Part shown: positions 36,285-45,387 of the stretch, piece by piece
How the letters are laid out: every line of letters starts with the position of its first letter
Position numbering within the stretch: position 1 is the first letter of the stretch
Assembly: GCF_002909235.1 (NCBI RefSeq)
Contig: NZ_PHQQ01000009.1
Coordinates: forward strand, 62,001 to 126,000
DNA: 64,000 nucleotides
Direction: 5' to 3'
Source of the DNA: Arenibacter catalasegens
Lineage (GTDB): Bacteria > Bacteroidota > Bacteroidia > Flavobacteriales > Flavobacteriaceae
Notes under the pieces: generated by a model
Database searches by the model: none
Seen by the model: only the letters and a program-made list of their open reading frames with translations
What the model was told of the DNA's origin: nothing
Translations under genes and position numbers: made by a program

Positions 36285-37379
36285 ATGAAAGCAGGTATCG
36301 TAGGATTGCCCAATGTTGGAAAATCAACACTTTTTAATTGTTTGTCCAACGCAAAGGCACAAAGTGCCAATTTTCCATTTTGTACCATAGAACCTAATAT
36401 AGGTGTCGTAAATGTACCGGACGCAAGATTACAGAAATTGGAAGAACTTGTGAATCCAGAACGTGTATTACCGGCAACTGTGGAGATTGTGGATATTGCG
36501 GGATTGGTAAAGGGAGCCAGTAAGGGGGAAGGCCTTGGCAACCAGTTTTTAGGTAATATTCGTGAAACAGATGCAATTTTGCATGTACTCCGTTGTTTTG
36601 ATAACGAGAATATAGTCCATGTCGATGGTTCGGTCAATCCAGTAAGGGATAAAGAAACGATTGATATCGAATTGCAACTAAAGGATTTGGAGACGGTGGA
36701 TAAAAAACTTGAAAAAGTAAAGCGGGCCGCCAAAACCGGAAATAAGGAAGCTCAAAAAGAGGAAGCAGTTTTATTAAAAATAAAACAAGGTCTTGAAACA
36801 GGTACATCGGTACGAGCCCTTGATATTAGTATTGATGATAGGGTGGAGTTTGTTAGGCCTTTACAGTTTATAACGGATAAGCCTGTAATGTATGTTTGTA
36901 ATGTTGACGAAGATGCAGCCACCACAGGTAATGCCTATGTGGAACAAGTTAAAGCCGCAGTTGCCAATGAAGAGGCCGAGGTTATCTTTTTGGCTGTGGG
37001 TACTGAAGCCGATATTACGGAATTAGAGAGTTATGAGGAGCGACAAATGTTTTTGGAAGATTTGGGGTTAACAGAGCCCGGTTCTGCCAAATTAATTAGG
37101 GGAGCTTATAAATTATTGGAATTGGAGACTTATTTTACGGCAGGAGTGAAGGAGGTACGCGCGTGGACCATTCCAGTGGGTGCTACAGCACCACAAGCCG
37201 CTGGCGTTATTCATACCGATTTTGAAAAAGGGTTTATTCGAGCAGAGGTTATTGCCTATAATGATTTCGTTTCTTTTGGAAGTGAGGCTAAAGTGAAGGA
37301 AGCTGGAAAAATGCGTGTGGAAGGTAAAGAATACATTGTAAAAGATGGCGATGTGATGCATTTTAGGTTTAATGTGTAA
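36285..37379 (+). CDS. ychF: Redox-regulated ATPase YchF (Obg-like)
   Basis: 364 residues. The G1 loop GLPNVGKS is at 7-14, the G3 region reads [25 protein letters not shown], and NVDE replaces the NKxD motif, which is why YchF proteins prefer ATP over GTP. A coiled-coil insert (about 130-160) and a C-terminal TGS domain ([27 protein letters not shown]) complete the family layout. It binds the ribosome and is linked to oxidative stress responses. The neighbours are unrelated and it is monocistronic with its own terminator. Confidence 0.97.
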   Translation: MKAGIVGLPNVGKSTLFNCLSNAKAQSANFPFCTIEPNIGVVNVPDARLQKLEELVNPERVLPATVEIVDIAGLVKGASKGEGLGNQFLGNIRETDAILHVLRCFDNENIVHVDGSVNPVRDKETIDIELQLKDLETVDKKLEKVKRAAKTGNKEAQKEEAVLLKIKQGLETGTSVRALDISIDDRVEFVRPLQFITDKPVMYVCNVDEDAATTGNAYVEQVKAAVANEEAEVIFLAVGTEADITELESYEERQMFLEDLGLTEPGSAKLIRGAYKLLELETYFTAGVKEVRAWTIPVGATAPQAAGVIHTDFEKGFIRAEVIAYNDFVSFGSEAKVKEAGKMRVEGKEYIVKDGDVMHFRFNV

Positions 37380-37440
37380 TCCACTTAATTAAAAATATTA
37401 AACGTTTGACCCGCAGTATTTCGGATGCGGGGAAAAGAAA

Positions 37441-37470
37441 AAGCCAACTTGTACAAGTTGGCTTTTTTTT
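37441..37470. terminator. Terminator between ychF and the GNAT gene
   Basis: A perfect 12-base palindromic stem (AAGCCAACTTGT / ACAAGTTGGCTT), then eight T on the plus strand; the A-run upstream also gives a U-tract on the minus strand, so it serves both convergent genes. Confidence 0.9.
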
Positions 37471-37507
37471 GTTTGGCCCAATAACTAAGGGCTACGAAAT
37501 TCTTCGG

Positions 37508-38626
37508 TTATAATTCAAATTTATAGGTTCTCCTTCGTTTATGGATTTTTGGATCAAAATGCTTCCATAACTGGCGAATAGCTACATTATCCGCCAATTC
37601 TGGGGTCCTAACGCAACCCTCAATGCCCTTTTGCGTAAAAGTTTTGTGATATTCGCTGAACATAACTGCTGTAACACCTTTGTTTTGATATTCCGGATGA
37701 ACCCCGATCAAATAAAAAATAACCTCTTTGCTATTTTTTTTGGCATTCAATAGGTGGAATATTCCGAATGGAAATAACTTTCCCTTAGCTTTTTGTAACG
37801 CCTTGGAGAACGAAGGCATAACTATTCCGAAAGCAATTAGTTTATCTTCCTTGTCGAGGATAAATTTAATGTATTCGGGATTTATAAAACTGATATATTT
37901 TTTCTTAAAATATTCTTTTTGGATATCGGTAATCGGCACAAACGAGGATAGGGAAGCATAGGATTCATTGAAAAGATCGAACATTTTATCCGCCATGGGC
38001 AGGACATCCTTGGTTTTGGTAAAATTAAGTGCTTTAACACCATACCTTTTTTTTACCAAGTCGTTCGCCTTTTCAAAAAATTTGGGATTTGCGTTGCTAA
38101 ACGGAAATTTATTTTCCACGTATTCCTTTTCCTTGATAAAACCGAACTTCTCAAAATGATTTAGATAATAAGGATGGTTGTACCAAGTAATCATGGTACC
38201 TATATGGTCAAACCCTTCCGTAAGTACGCCAACCTTGTCCAAGTTGGAAAAACCCACAGGGCCTTCCATATAAGCTAACTTATGTTCTTTTCCAATTTCG
38301 GCCACTTTGCTTAATAGTGCTTCCGTTACCTCGTAGTCATCAATAAAATCGAACCAACCAAAACGCATTTTCTTAACGTTTTGCTGATGTACTTCCAGTC
38401 GATTGACAATGGCAGCCACCCTACCTACTATTTTGTTGTCCTTGTAAGCCAGATAGAACCAAGCATCCGCATCTTTAAAGACGGGATTTTTGTTTTTGTC
38501 AAAGGATTCCAACTCGTCATTGATGATAGGAGGAACCCAATAAGGGGAGTCCTTATATAGTGAAAATGGGAATTTTACGAAATCTTTAAGTTCCGATTTT
38601 GTTTTTGCTTCTTTTAAAGTAACCAT
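37508..38626 (-). CDS. GNAT-superfamily acyltransferase (YghO-like)
   Basis: 372 residues. N-terminal motif FVKFPFSLYKDSPYWVPP, a region AWFYLAYKDNKIVGRVAAIVNR typical of GNAT beta-strand 4, and a C-terminal half with FYLIGVHPEYQNKGVTAVMF, where acetyl-CoA pyrophosphate contacts (QNKGV) are expected. The family is often mis-labelled as GTP cyclohydrolase in databases; nothing supports that here. Substrate unknown. It follows the outer-membrane transporter gene by 68 bases on the same strand. Confidence 0.85.
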   Translation of the reverse strand: MVTLKEAKTKSELKDFVKFPFSLYKDSPYWVPPIINDELESFDKNKNPVFKDADAWFYLAYKDNKIVGRVAAIVNRLEVHQQNVKKMRFGWFDFIDDYEVTEALLSKVAEIGKEHKLAYMEGPVGFSNLDKVGVLTEGFDHIGTMITWYNHPYYLNHFEKFGFIKEKEYVENKFPFSNANPKFFEKANDLVKKRYGVKALNFTKTKDVLPMADKMFDLFNESYASLSSFVPITDIQKEYFKKKYISFINPEYIKFILDKEDKLIAFGIVMPSFSKALQKAKGKLFPFGIFHLLNAKKNSKEVIFYLIGVHPEYQNKGVTAVMFSEYHKTFTQKGIEGCVRTPELADNVAIRQLWKHFDPKIHKRRRTYKFEL

Positions 38627-38694
38627 ACTATATTTCTTGTATGGTCCAATATTAGCAATATTAATCTATAGGAAAAAGTACTATTGTTAATTTG

Positions 38695-39741
38695 TTAGAA
38701 ATCTATTTCGGAATCGTCCCTATTCCTTTCCTTTTTCTTTAATTTTTTCAATTGTTTTTTTGTAGGCCCTAAATCTATATCCTCAGCACCGGAACCTTTA
38801 TTCTTTCCTTTTTTCTTTTTCTTCATGGCGTTCTTGCCTATAGGGCCTCCATTTTCTCCTGCATTTTGATCTTCAATGGCCTTTACCTTATCCTTGTGCA
38901 TGTCTATCCTATAAGAAAATCCCATTGCCGCAAAAATCCTGCTAGGGGTATTTTTAAAACTGGCCCCGAGGTGCATGTCTACTTGCATATTTTCACCTAA
39001 CAAATGGGCAACACCGCCTCTTAGCAGCACGTCGGAGTACCTGTCACTTTTTATACCTTGGTTTTCTACGAATACACTCCATTTAGGGTCTCTAAACGCA
39101 TGGGATAATGACACGGTATAATTCCATTCCGGAAAATCGGTACCCAGTCTGTCATAGGCGATATTGGAAATAAGTACAAATCTTGGGGTAAGCCTACTTT
39201 GGGTAGCCAACATAACCCTTGGAGAGACTATTGGGTCGCCCCTATAAAATGGATTGTCGCCCAATACAAAATTGGCACCTGCATAGATCGAGATGGCGGG
39301 GATCAGGTTTTTTAGCTTAAAACCATAGTTTGCCTTCCAACTGTATAAATTGGGTTTATTGTTTTCAGGATTCTTAAATGGATCGTAGACTAAATATTTT
39401 AACCCTATCCTGTTTCTGGAGAAATCGGTGTTCTTAATTTCAACACTAGTATTGGTATATGTTTTAATTTGGTTATCGAAAGTACCTTCATAATTCAATT
39501 CCAAGGTTTCAAAAAGTAGGCCATAGCGCAAGGATAGATCTGCCCCAAAAATATTGGATTCGGTAGCAAGCCTTGTATGGTCCTGTTGTTCATAGGCAAC
39601 ACCAAATTCAGCTTGCAACACATTTGTACCAACGGCATAAGCACTTACAGACAGCCCAGGTCGGTTGGAGTTGATAACATCGGTATATTGTGAAAAACCG
39701 GCCAATGGAATGGCGAAAATTCCCAATATTAGCATTTTCAT
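38695..39741 (-). CDS. Outer-membrane transporter-like beta-barrel protein
   Basis: 348 residues from ATG 39741, which places the signal (MKMLILGIFAIPLAGFSQ) at the N-terminus; an in-frame ATG at 39771 would precede it with ten extra residues. The body alternates hydrophobic and polar strands as in the PF13557-type transporter barrels (SNRPGLSVSAYAVGTNVLQAEFGVAYEQ, NPFYRGDPIVSPRVMLATQSRLTP). The C-terminal 55 residues are very basic and Lys-rich (KKKKKGKNKGSG, KKQLKKLKKKERN), an unusual tail for such a barrel. Function unknown. Confidence 0.82.
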   Translation of the reverse strand: MKMLILGIFAIPLAGFSQYTDVINSNRPGLSVSAYAVGTNVLQAEFGVAYEQQDHTRLATESNIFGADLSLRYGLLFETLELNYEGTFDNQIKTYTNTSVEIKNTDFSRNRIGLKYLVYDPFKNPENNKPNLYSWKANYGFKLKNLIPAISIYAGANFVLGDNPFYRGDPIVSPRVMLATQSRLTPRFVLISNIAYDRLGTDFPEWNYTVSLSHAFRDPKWSVFVENQGIKSDRYSDVLLRGGVAHLLGENMQVDMHLGASFKNTPSRIFAAMGFSYRIDMHKDKVKAIEDQNAGENGGPIGKNAMKKKKKGKNKGSGAEDIDLGPTKKQLKKLKKKERNRDDSEIDF

Positions 39742-39829
39742 TAGGCAATTCGTTGAAACATTATATTCCATAGGTACTATTTTATTATTATTTTAAGACT
39801 TTTGCACTATTATTACAACGTTAGAATTG

Positions 39830-39837
39830 TATTTTTG
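39830..39837 (+). promoter_or_regulatory. -7 element for the DUF4834/YfhO operon
   Basis: TATTTTTG fits TAnnTTTG, 22 bases upstream of the ATG at 39860. The nearest TTTG is 25 bases further upstream, slightly too far, so this is a moderate call. Confidence 0.4.
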
Positions 39838-39859
39838 ATATAAAATTTGTCAACTAATT

Positions 39860-40123
39860 ATGGGTTTTTTAAAAACGATACTAATTGTACTCTTAGTATA
39901 CTATTTGCTTAAAATATTGGCTAAATGGTTTGCTCCTAGAATGTTTAGATATGCTGCAAAGAAAACGGAGGAGCATTTTAAGGAAAAGTTTGAAGGTTTT
40001 GCCCAACAAAACAATCAAAATGAAGAACATATAGGCGATGTTATAGTTGATAAGAAAACCACCAAAAACAAGAACACCTCAAAAAATGTTGGAGAATATA
40101 TAGATTTTGAGGAGATTGAATAA
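39860..40123 (+). CDS. DUF4834 family small membrane protein
   Basis: 87 residues. An N-terminal transmembrane helix (LKTILIVLLVYYLLKILAKW) is followed by a charged soluble tail rich in Lys, Glu and Asn (EEHIGDVIVDKKTTKNKNTS). This is the DUF4834 pattern. It is 19 bases upstream of the YfhO gene and heads an operon of envelope/glycan genes. Function unknown. Confidence 0.87.
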   Translation: MGFLKTILIVLLVYYLLKILAKWFAPRMFRYAAKKTEEHFKEKFEGFAQQNNQNEEHIGDVIVDKKTTKNKNTSKNVGEYIDFEEIE

Positions 40124-40142
40124 CTTTTTACCATAGCCAACC

Positions 40143-42578
40143 ATGAGAAACGGTCTAAGAGCCTTTTTTATCCATTTTTTTGCAACCGCATTTTTTATTA
40201 TTGTCGCCCTCGCTTATTTCCATCCCGTATTACAAGGCAAGGTAATAGAACAATCTGATATTGTTCAGTTTACAGGAATGGCCAAAGAACAAAACGATTT
40301 TCGAAAGAAAACCGGGGAAGAGCCTTATTGGACCAATAGTGCCTTTGGTGGTATGCCTACCTATCAATTAGGGGCATATTACCCACATGACTATGTTAAA
40401 AAATTGGATCGGATAATCCGTTTTTTACCAAGACCTGCAGATTATCTCTTTATATATCTTATCGGTTTTTACATTTTACTCTGTTGTCTTAAGGTAGATT
40501 ATAAATTAGCTGTTTTAGGTGCTCTGGCCTTTGGTTTCTCCACCTATATGATAATTATTTTGGGGGTTGGGCATAATGCCAAGGCCCATGCAATAGGGTA
40601 TATGCCCATGCTTTTGGGTGGAATTATTCTGGTTTTCAGAAAAAAATACCTTTGGGGGTTTCTTCTTACGGCTATAGCCATGGCCTTGGAGGTGGGCGCC
40701 AACCATTATCAGATGACCTACTATTTTATGTTATTGGTACTTATACTTGGAGGTGTTTATTTAGTAGATGCCATTAAGGAAAAGAAAGTGAAGCATTTTG
40801 GGGTGTCGGTCGGAATCTTAGTTTTAGCTGTGATAATTGGAATAGCCGCCAATGCTACTAGTCTATTGGCTACTAAAGAATATGCAGATTGGAGTACAAG
40901 GGGTTCATCCGAGCTTACGATAAATGCCAATGGAGAACCTCAAGATAAAGGTTCCGGTCTGGATCGGGATTATATTACCCAATTTAGTTATGGTATTGCG
41001 GAGTCCTTAAATCTGTTTGTTCCTAGACTGTTTGGAGGTTCTGGGGGTGAAGATCTGGGAGCCGATTCCAAAACATATACTTTTTTAACGGAAAATGGAA
41101 TTTCCAGGACCAAAGCTCTGGATTTCACAAGTACATTGCCTTTGTATTGGGGAGACCAACCCATTGTTGCCGCTCCGGCCTATATTGGGGCAATTGTGTT
41201 TTTTCTCTTTGTGATGGGACTTTTTTTGGTAAAAGGAAAGATGAAATGGTGGCTTCTGGGGGGTACAATTATGGCCTTGCTACTCTCTTGGGGCAAGAAT
41301 TTTGGACTACTTACGGATGTCATGATCGACTATTTTCCGATGTACAATAAGTTTAGGGCGGTATCATCAATTCAGGTTATTCTTGAACTATGTGTACCTG
41401 TTTTGGCCATCTTGGGTCTTGCACAACTTTTTGATAATAAGCTGGACGCTTCTAAGAAACTAAAGGATTTAAAACTCACTTTTTTCATTACTATGGGAAT
41501 CGGAATAGTACTTTTTTTAGTAAAAGGAATGTTCGATTTTGTAGGACAAAGTGATGAAACTTACAGGCAGTATTACGGTGATGACATTGTTGCCTTAATT
41601 GTAGCAGATCGAAAGTCTGTTTATAATTCAGATATTTTACGGTCATTGATCTATGTTGCTTTAGCAGCTCTAGTAATTTGGTTCTTTCTAAAAAATAAAT
41701 TGAAACAGAATCTGGCGATTGTTATTTTGGGGGTTCTACTCTTGTTCGATTTGGTAGGTGTGGCCAAGCGTTACGTAAACGAAGATGATTTTGTAGCACA
41801 AAGGAGAATGCTGGAGCCCTTTCAAGAAACTGATATGGACAAGCAGATTGCCAAGGACACCTCTATTTTTAGGGTATACGACCCTTCCGAGATAGGTGGT
41901 GGAGGCCGTACGGCATATTTTCACCAGTCCATTTGGGGCTACCACGCTGCTAAACCGTCTGGAATCCAAGACTTGTTCGACTTTCATATCTCAAAGAATA
42001 ACGTTCGCGTTTTAAGTATGCTCAATGTGAAATATGTGGTGCAACAAGACGAAGAAGGTAAAAATTATCCAGCAGTAAATCCTGATGCCAATGGCAATGC
42101 GTGGTTTATAAATGAATTGGTGCCGGTTTATAATGCCAATGATGAAATAATGGCGTTAAATTCTTTGGAAGTAAAGAACAAAGCCGTTTTTAATAAATCC
42201 AAATTTGCCGATTTGGAGGAGCTTAATTATATTACAGATTCTACAACGACCATTAAGCTTACCGATTATAAACCCAATCATTTGATTTATAGTTCTAATA
42301 ATGCCAAACCGGGCATAGCTGTATTTTCCGAAATGTATTATCCACATGGTTGGAATGCCTATATCGATGGGAAATTAAAGGAACATTTTGAGGTGAATTA
42401 TGTGTTAAGGGCTTTGGAAATACCTGCTGGCCAACACAAAATTGAATTTAAATTTGAGCCGACCCTTATTAAAATTGGGGGAAATATTACCATGGCCAGT
42501 TCTATACTGATGATACTTGTGTTATGTTTTGGAATTGGACATGCCTTTTGGAAATCTAGAGAAAAACCAACGGCTTAA
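40143..42578 (+). CDS. YfhO-family polytopic membrane protein
   Basis: 811 residues with about 12 membrane helices and a large C-terminal soluble part. The luminal/exofacial block EEPYWTNSAFGGMPTYQLG and the GT-C-like N-terminal architecture fit YfhO (PF09586). The C-terminal soluble stretch (SEMYYPHGWNAYIDGK, LRALEIPAGQHKIEFKF) is the typical beta-rich YfhO tail. YfhO proteins are thought to add sugars to cell-envelope polymers as GT-C glycosyltransferases. The stop overlaps the GT4 start by one base (TAATG). Confidence 0.9.
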   Translation: MRNGLRAFFIHFFATAFFIIVALAYFHPVLQGKVIEQSDIVQFTGMAKEQNDFRKKTGEEPYWTNSAFGGMPTYQLGAYYPHDYVKKLDRIIRFLPRPADYLFIYLIGFYILLCCLKVDYKLAVLGALAFGFSTYMIIILGVGHNAKAHAIGYMPMLLGGIILVFRKKYLWGFLLTAIAMALEVGANHYQMTYYFMLLVLILGGVYLVDAIKEKKVKHFGVSVGILVLAVIIGIAANATSLLATKEYADWSTRGSSELTINANGEPQDKGSGLDRDYITQFSYGIAESLNLFVPRLFGGSGGEDLGADSKTYTFLTENGISRTKALDFTSTLPLYWGDQPIVAAPAYIGAIVFFLFVMGLFLVKGKMKWWLLGGTIMALLLSWGKNFGLLTDVMIDYFPMYNKFRAVSSIQVILELCVPVLAILGLAQLFDNKLDASKKLKDLKLTFFITMGIGIVLFLVKGMFDFVGQSDETYRQYYGDDIVALIVADRKSVYNSDILRSLIYVALAALVIWFFLKNKLKQNLAIVILGVLLLFDLVGVAKRYVNEDDFVAQRRMLEPFQETDMDKQIAKDTSIFRVYDPSEIGGGGRTAYFHQSIWGYHAAKPSGIQDLFDFHISKNNVRVLSMLNVKYVVQQDEEGKNYPAVNPDANGNAWFINELVPVYNANDEIMALNSLEVKNKAVFNKSKFADLEELNYITDSTTTIKLTDYKPNHLIYSSNNAKPGIAVFSEMYYPHGWNAYIDGKLKEHFEVNYVLRALEIPAGQHKIEFKFEPTLIKIGGNITMASSILMILVLCFGIGHAFWKSREKPTA

Positions 42579-43858
42579 TGCAGAGGGTCCTCATCATTAC
42601 GTATTATTGGCCGCCTGCAGGTGGACCTGGAGTGCAGCGATGGTTGAAATTTGTGAAATACCTAAGGGATTTTAATATAGAGCCCATAGTTTATACCCCA
42701 GAAAACCCCAATTATCCTATTATAGATAACACTTTTTTGGAGGAAGTGCCAGAGGGCATTAAAGTTTACAAGAAGCCTATTCTTGAACCCTATGGATTTG
42801 CGCGAATATTTTCCAAGAATAAGACAAAAAAGATTAGCTCTGGTATAATAGATCCCCATAACCAATCCGTTATGGAAAAATTGTTGTTATGGATTCGTGG
42901 CAATCTGTTTATTCCCGATGCAAGAAAGTTTTGGATAAAACCATCTGTTACTTTTTTGGCGACTATTATTGAACAAGAAGGTATTGGAACTGTTATAACC
43001 ACAGGGCCACCCCATAGCATTCATCTTATTGGTCTTGAATTAAAAAAACGAAGCAAAGTGAGGTGGATTTCTGATTTTAGAGATCCTTGGACCTCTATTG
43101 GATATCATAATAAATTGAAACTTACGGTTTCCTCCCGAAAAAAACACAAGCGTTTAGAACAATTGGTATTAAATGAAGCCGATAAAATTATAGTTACCAG
43201 CGAAACTACAAAACAGGAGTTTTCAAATCTGACCAAAAAACCTATAGAGGTAATAACTAATGGGTATGATACCGTAAATGAAGGTCCAGGGATATTGGAC
43301 ATAGATTTCACGGTTTCACATATTGGGTCTCTTCTAAGTGGTAGAAACCCCAAAAACCTTTGGAAGGCTATTTCTGAATTGATTCACGAAATTCCCGACT
43401 TTAAAAAGTACTTTAAGTTACAATTGGCGGGGGTTATAAGTTCGGATGTCTTGGAAAGCATCTATTTTTTTGGGCTTCAACCTTATACCCAACTTCTAGG
43501 TTATGTTTCCCATGAAGAAGCGTTGCAGTATCAAAAAAAATCCCAAGTATTATTATTGATAGAGATAGACTCAGAAGAGACCCAAGGAATTATCCCAGGA
43601 AAAGTATTTGAATATATGGCTGCAAAAAGACCTATATTGGGCGTAGGCCCAACCAATTGGGAGGTAGGAAGCCTTATTTCAGAGTCTAATACCGGTAAAA
43701 CTTATGACTACCAACAGGCTAATGAATTGAAGAGCACTTTGTTGGCGTGGTTTCAGGATTATAAGAAGGAACAATTGGTATTGTCTTCTGCAAAAATAGA
43801 GCATTACCACAGAAGGGAATTAACTAGGAAGTTGTCCAAGTACTTAGCATGGGAATAG
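42578..43858 (+). CDS. Glycosyltransferase family 4
   Basis: 426 residues. GT-B fold: the N-domain starts MQRVLIITYYWPPAGGPGVQRW with the glycine loop, and the C-domain has a donor-binding region EVITNGYD ... HIGSLLSGRNP, ending with EYMAAKRPILGVGP and a Glu (DSEETQGIIPGKVFEY) in the EX7E-like motif. It likely transfers a sugar from a nucleotide donor to a lipid-linked glycan in the cytoplasm. It is coupled to YfhO by a one-base stop/start overlap and overlaps the flippase gene by ten bases. Confidence 0.92.
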   Translation: MQRVLIITYYWPPAGGPGVQRWLKFVKYLRDFNIEPIVYTPENPNYPIIDNTFLEEVPEGIKVYKKPILEPYGFARIFSKNKTKKISSGIIDPHNQSVMEKLLLWIRGNLFIPDARKFWIKPSVTFLATIIEQEGIGTVITTGPPHSIHLIGLELKKRSKVRWISDFRDPWTSIGYHNKLKLTVSSRKKHKRLEQLVLNEADKIIVTSETTKQEFSNLTKKPIEVITNGYDTVNEGPGILDIDFTVSHIGSLLSGRNPKNLWKAISELIHEIPDFKKYFKLQLAGVISSDVLESIYFFGLQPYTQLLGYVSHEEALQYQKKSQVLLLIEIDSEETQGIIPGKVFEYMAAKRPILGVGPTNWEVGSLISESNTGKTYDYQQANELKSTLLAWFQDYKKEQLVLSSAKIEHYHRRELTRKLSKYLAWE

Positions 43859-45318
43859 TCTTAAAACAATCATTGAACAATACATTGATTACCTATGGTG
43901 GTTTTGCCATAGGGGCTTTGAATCTACTCTTTTTATATACACGATTTTTGTCGGATGAATATTTTGGATTGGTCAATGTAATACTTTCGGCATCTTCTGT
44001 TTTGATGCCACTTTTGGCATTTGGGATTCCAAATACCATGATCAAATATTATTCCGGTTTTCAAGAACTTAAAAGTAGAGATAGTTTTTTGACCTTAATG
44101 GTATTATTGCCACTTGTTCTTGTGATACCTATTGCAATGGTGTCCTATTTTGCCAATGAGGCTATCGGCGATTTTTTATCCAAGGAGAACCCTATAGTTA
44201 AAGGGTATGTTTGGCATATTTTTATTATTGGGATGGCGATGGCTTATTTTGAGGTATTTTATGCCTGGGCCAAAGTTCAGATGAAGTCCGTTTTTGGGAA
44301 TTTCATGAAAGAAGTTTTCAGTAGAATAGTGGTTACCATTTTACTTTTAATGGTGTATTGGAACTTTATTTCTGTATTAACCTTTCTAAATACATTGGTG
44401 GGGATGTATGTTCTCAGGACCCTGATAATGCAGCTATATGCCTTAAGATTACTGAATTTAAAGTTAGATTTTAAGCTTCCGGACAACACTCGTGAAATTA
44501 TTAATTATAGCGCACTTATTATTTTAGGCGGATCGGCAGCAATTGTTTTACTGGAGGTAGATAAGGTAATGCTCAATCAATTTATTGAAATTAAAAATGT
44601 GGCCTACTACAGTGTGGCTGGTTATATTGCAACTGTTATAGCTGTTCCGTCAAGATCCATGCATAATATAACCTATCCTTTAACCGCTGAGATACTTCAT
44701 AAAAAGGATTTAAAGGCACTAAAAATACTATATCAAAAGAGTTCCCTGACTTTATTTATAGTATCTGGGCTCATATTTATTTTGATTGTTTTAAACCTAA
44801 ATGATCTTTATAATTTATTGCCCAATTCTTATCGCGGTGGATATGTTATTGTTTTCATCATCGGCATTGCCAAGGTATATGATGCCTTATTGGGCAATAA
44901 CAATGCTATAATGTATAATTCAGATTATTATAGGTCACTGCTTCTAATGGGGGTTATATTAGCCATTTTAGCCATATTGTTGAACCTGTGGCTTATTCCA
45001 AAATATGGTTTGGATGGAGCAGCAATAGCTAGCTTTATGGCCTTTTTTATTTACAATACCATAAAACTGGTTTTTGTAAAAATGAAATTTGGTATTCAAC
45101 CCATTACCAAGGAAACTTTTAAGGTTGTATTTTTACTCTTGATCTTATCTGCCATATTCTACTTTATATCATTTCCTTTTCATCCTGTTGTTAATATTGC
45201 TCTTAAGAGTATATTGATTATCCTCTGTTATGTCCTTATTTTATATAAATTTAGAATATCGGAAGATGTCTATGGAGCAATTTCATTTTATTTAGGTAAG
45301 TTGGGGAAGAAGAAATAA
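43849..45318 (+). CDS. Polysaccharide/oligosaccharide flippase (MATE/Wzx-type)
   Basis: 489 residues with about 14 membrane helices and the MOP-superfamily N-terminus (NNTLITYGGFAIGALNLLFLYTRFLSDEYFGLVNVILS). Wzx-type proteins move lipid-linked glycans across the inner membrane. The start overlaps the end of the GT4 gene by ten bases. Its grouping with YfhO and GT4 supports a small surface-glycan or lipid-linked sugar pathway; the product is unknown. Confidence 0.9.
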   Translation: MGIVLKQSLNNTLITYGGFAIGALNLLFLYTRFLSDEYFGLVNVILSASSVLMPLLAFGIPNTMIKYYSGFQELKSRDSFLTLMVLLPLVLVIPIAMVSYFANEAIGDFLSKENPIVKGYVWHIFIIGMAMAYFEVFYAWAKVQMKSVFGNFMKEVFSRIVVTILLLMVYWNFISVLTFLNTLVGMYVLRTLIMQLYALRLLNLKLDFKLPDNTREIINYSALIILGGSAAIVLLEVDKVMLNQFIEIKNVAYYSVAGYIATVIAVPSRSMHNITYPLTAEILHKKDLKALKILYQKSSLTLFIVSGLIFILIVLNLNDLYNLLPNSYRGGYVIVFIIGIAKVYDALLGNNNAIMYNSDYYRSLLLMGVILAILAILLNLWLIPKYGLDGAAIASFMAFFIYNTIKLVFVKMKFGIQPITKETFKVVFLLLILSAIFYFISFPFHPVVNIALKSILIILCYVLILYKFRISEDVYGAISFYLGKLGKKK

Positions 45319-45330
45319 GACAAAGTAAAA

Positions 45331-45357
45331 CCCCGCAGGAACGAATTCGCTACGGGG
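45331..45357 (-). terminator. Hairpin between the flippase and the Arg/Ser-rich gene
   Basis: CCCCG at 45331-45335 pairs with CGGGG at 45353-45357, with further partial pairing inside. Read on the minus strand it is followed by TTTTAC, which suits termination of the Arg/Ser-rich gene. Both genes are convergent. Confidence 0.5.
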
Positions 45358-45387
45358 CTAAACAACTAACCAACCTAAAAACTATTT

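Noticed and set aside
36278-36733. Open frame on the minus strand opposite ychF (151 codons)
   Set aside because: Serine-rich frame shadow of the well-supported ychF coding strand, no homology features.
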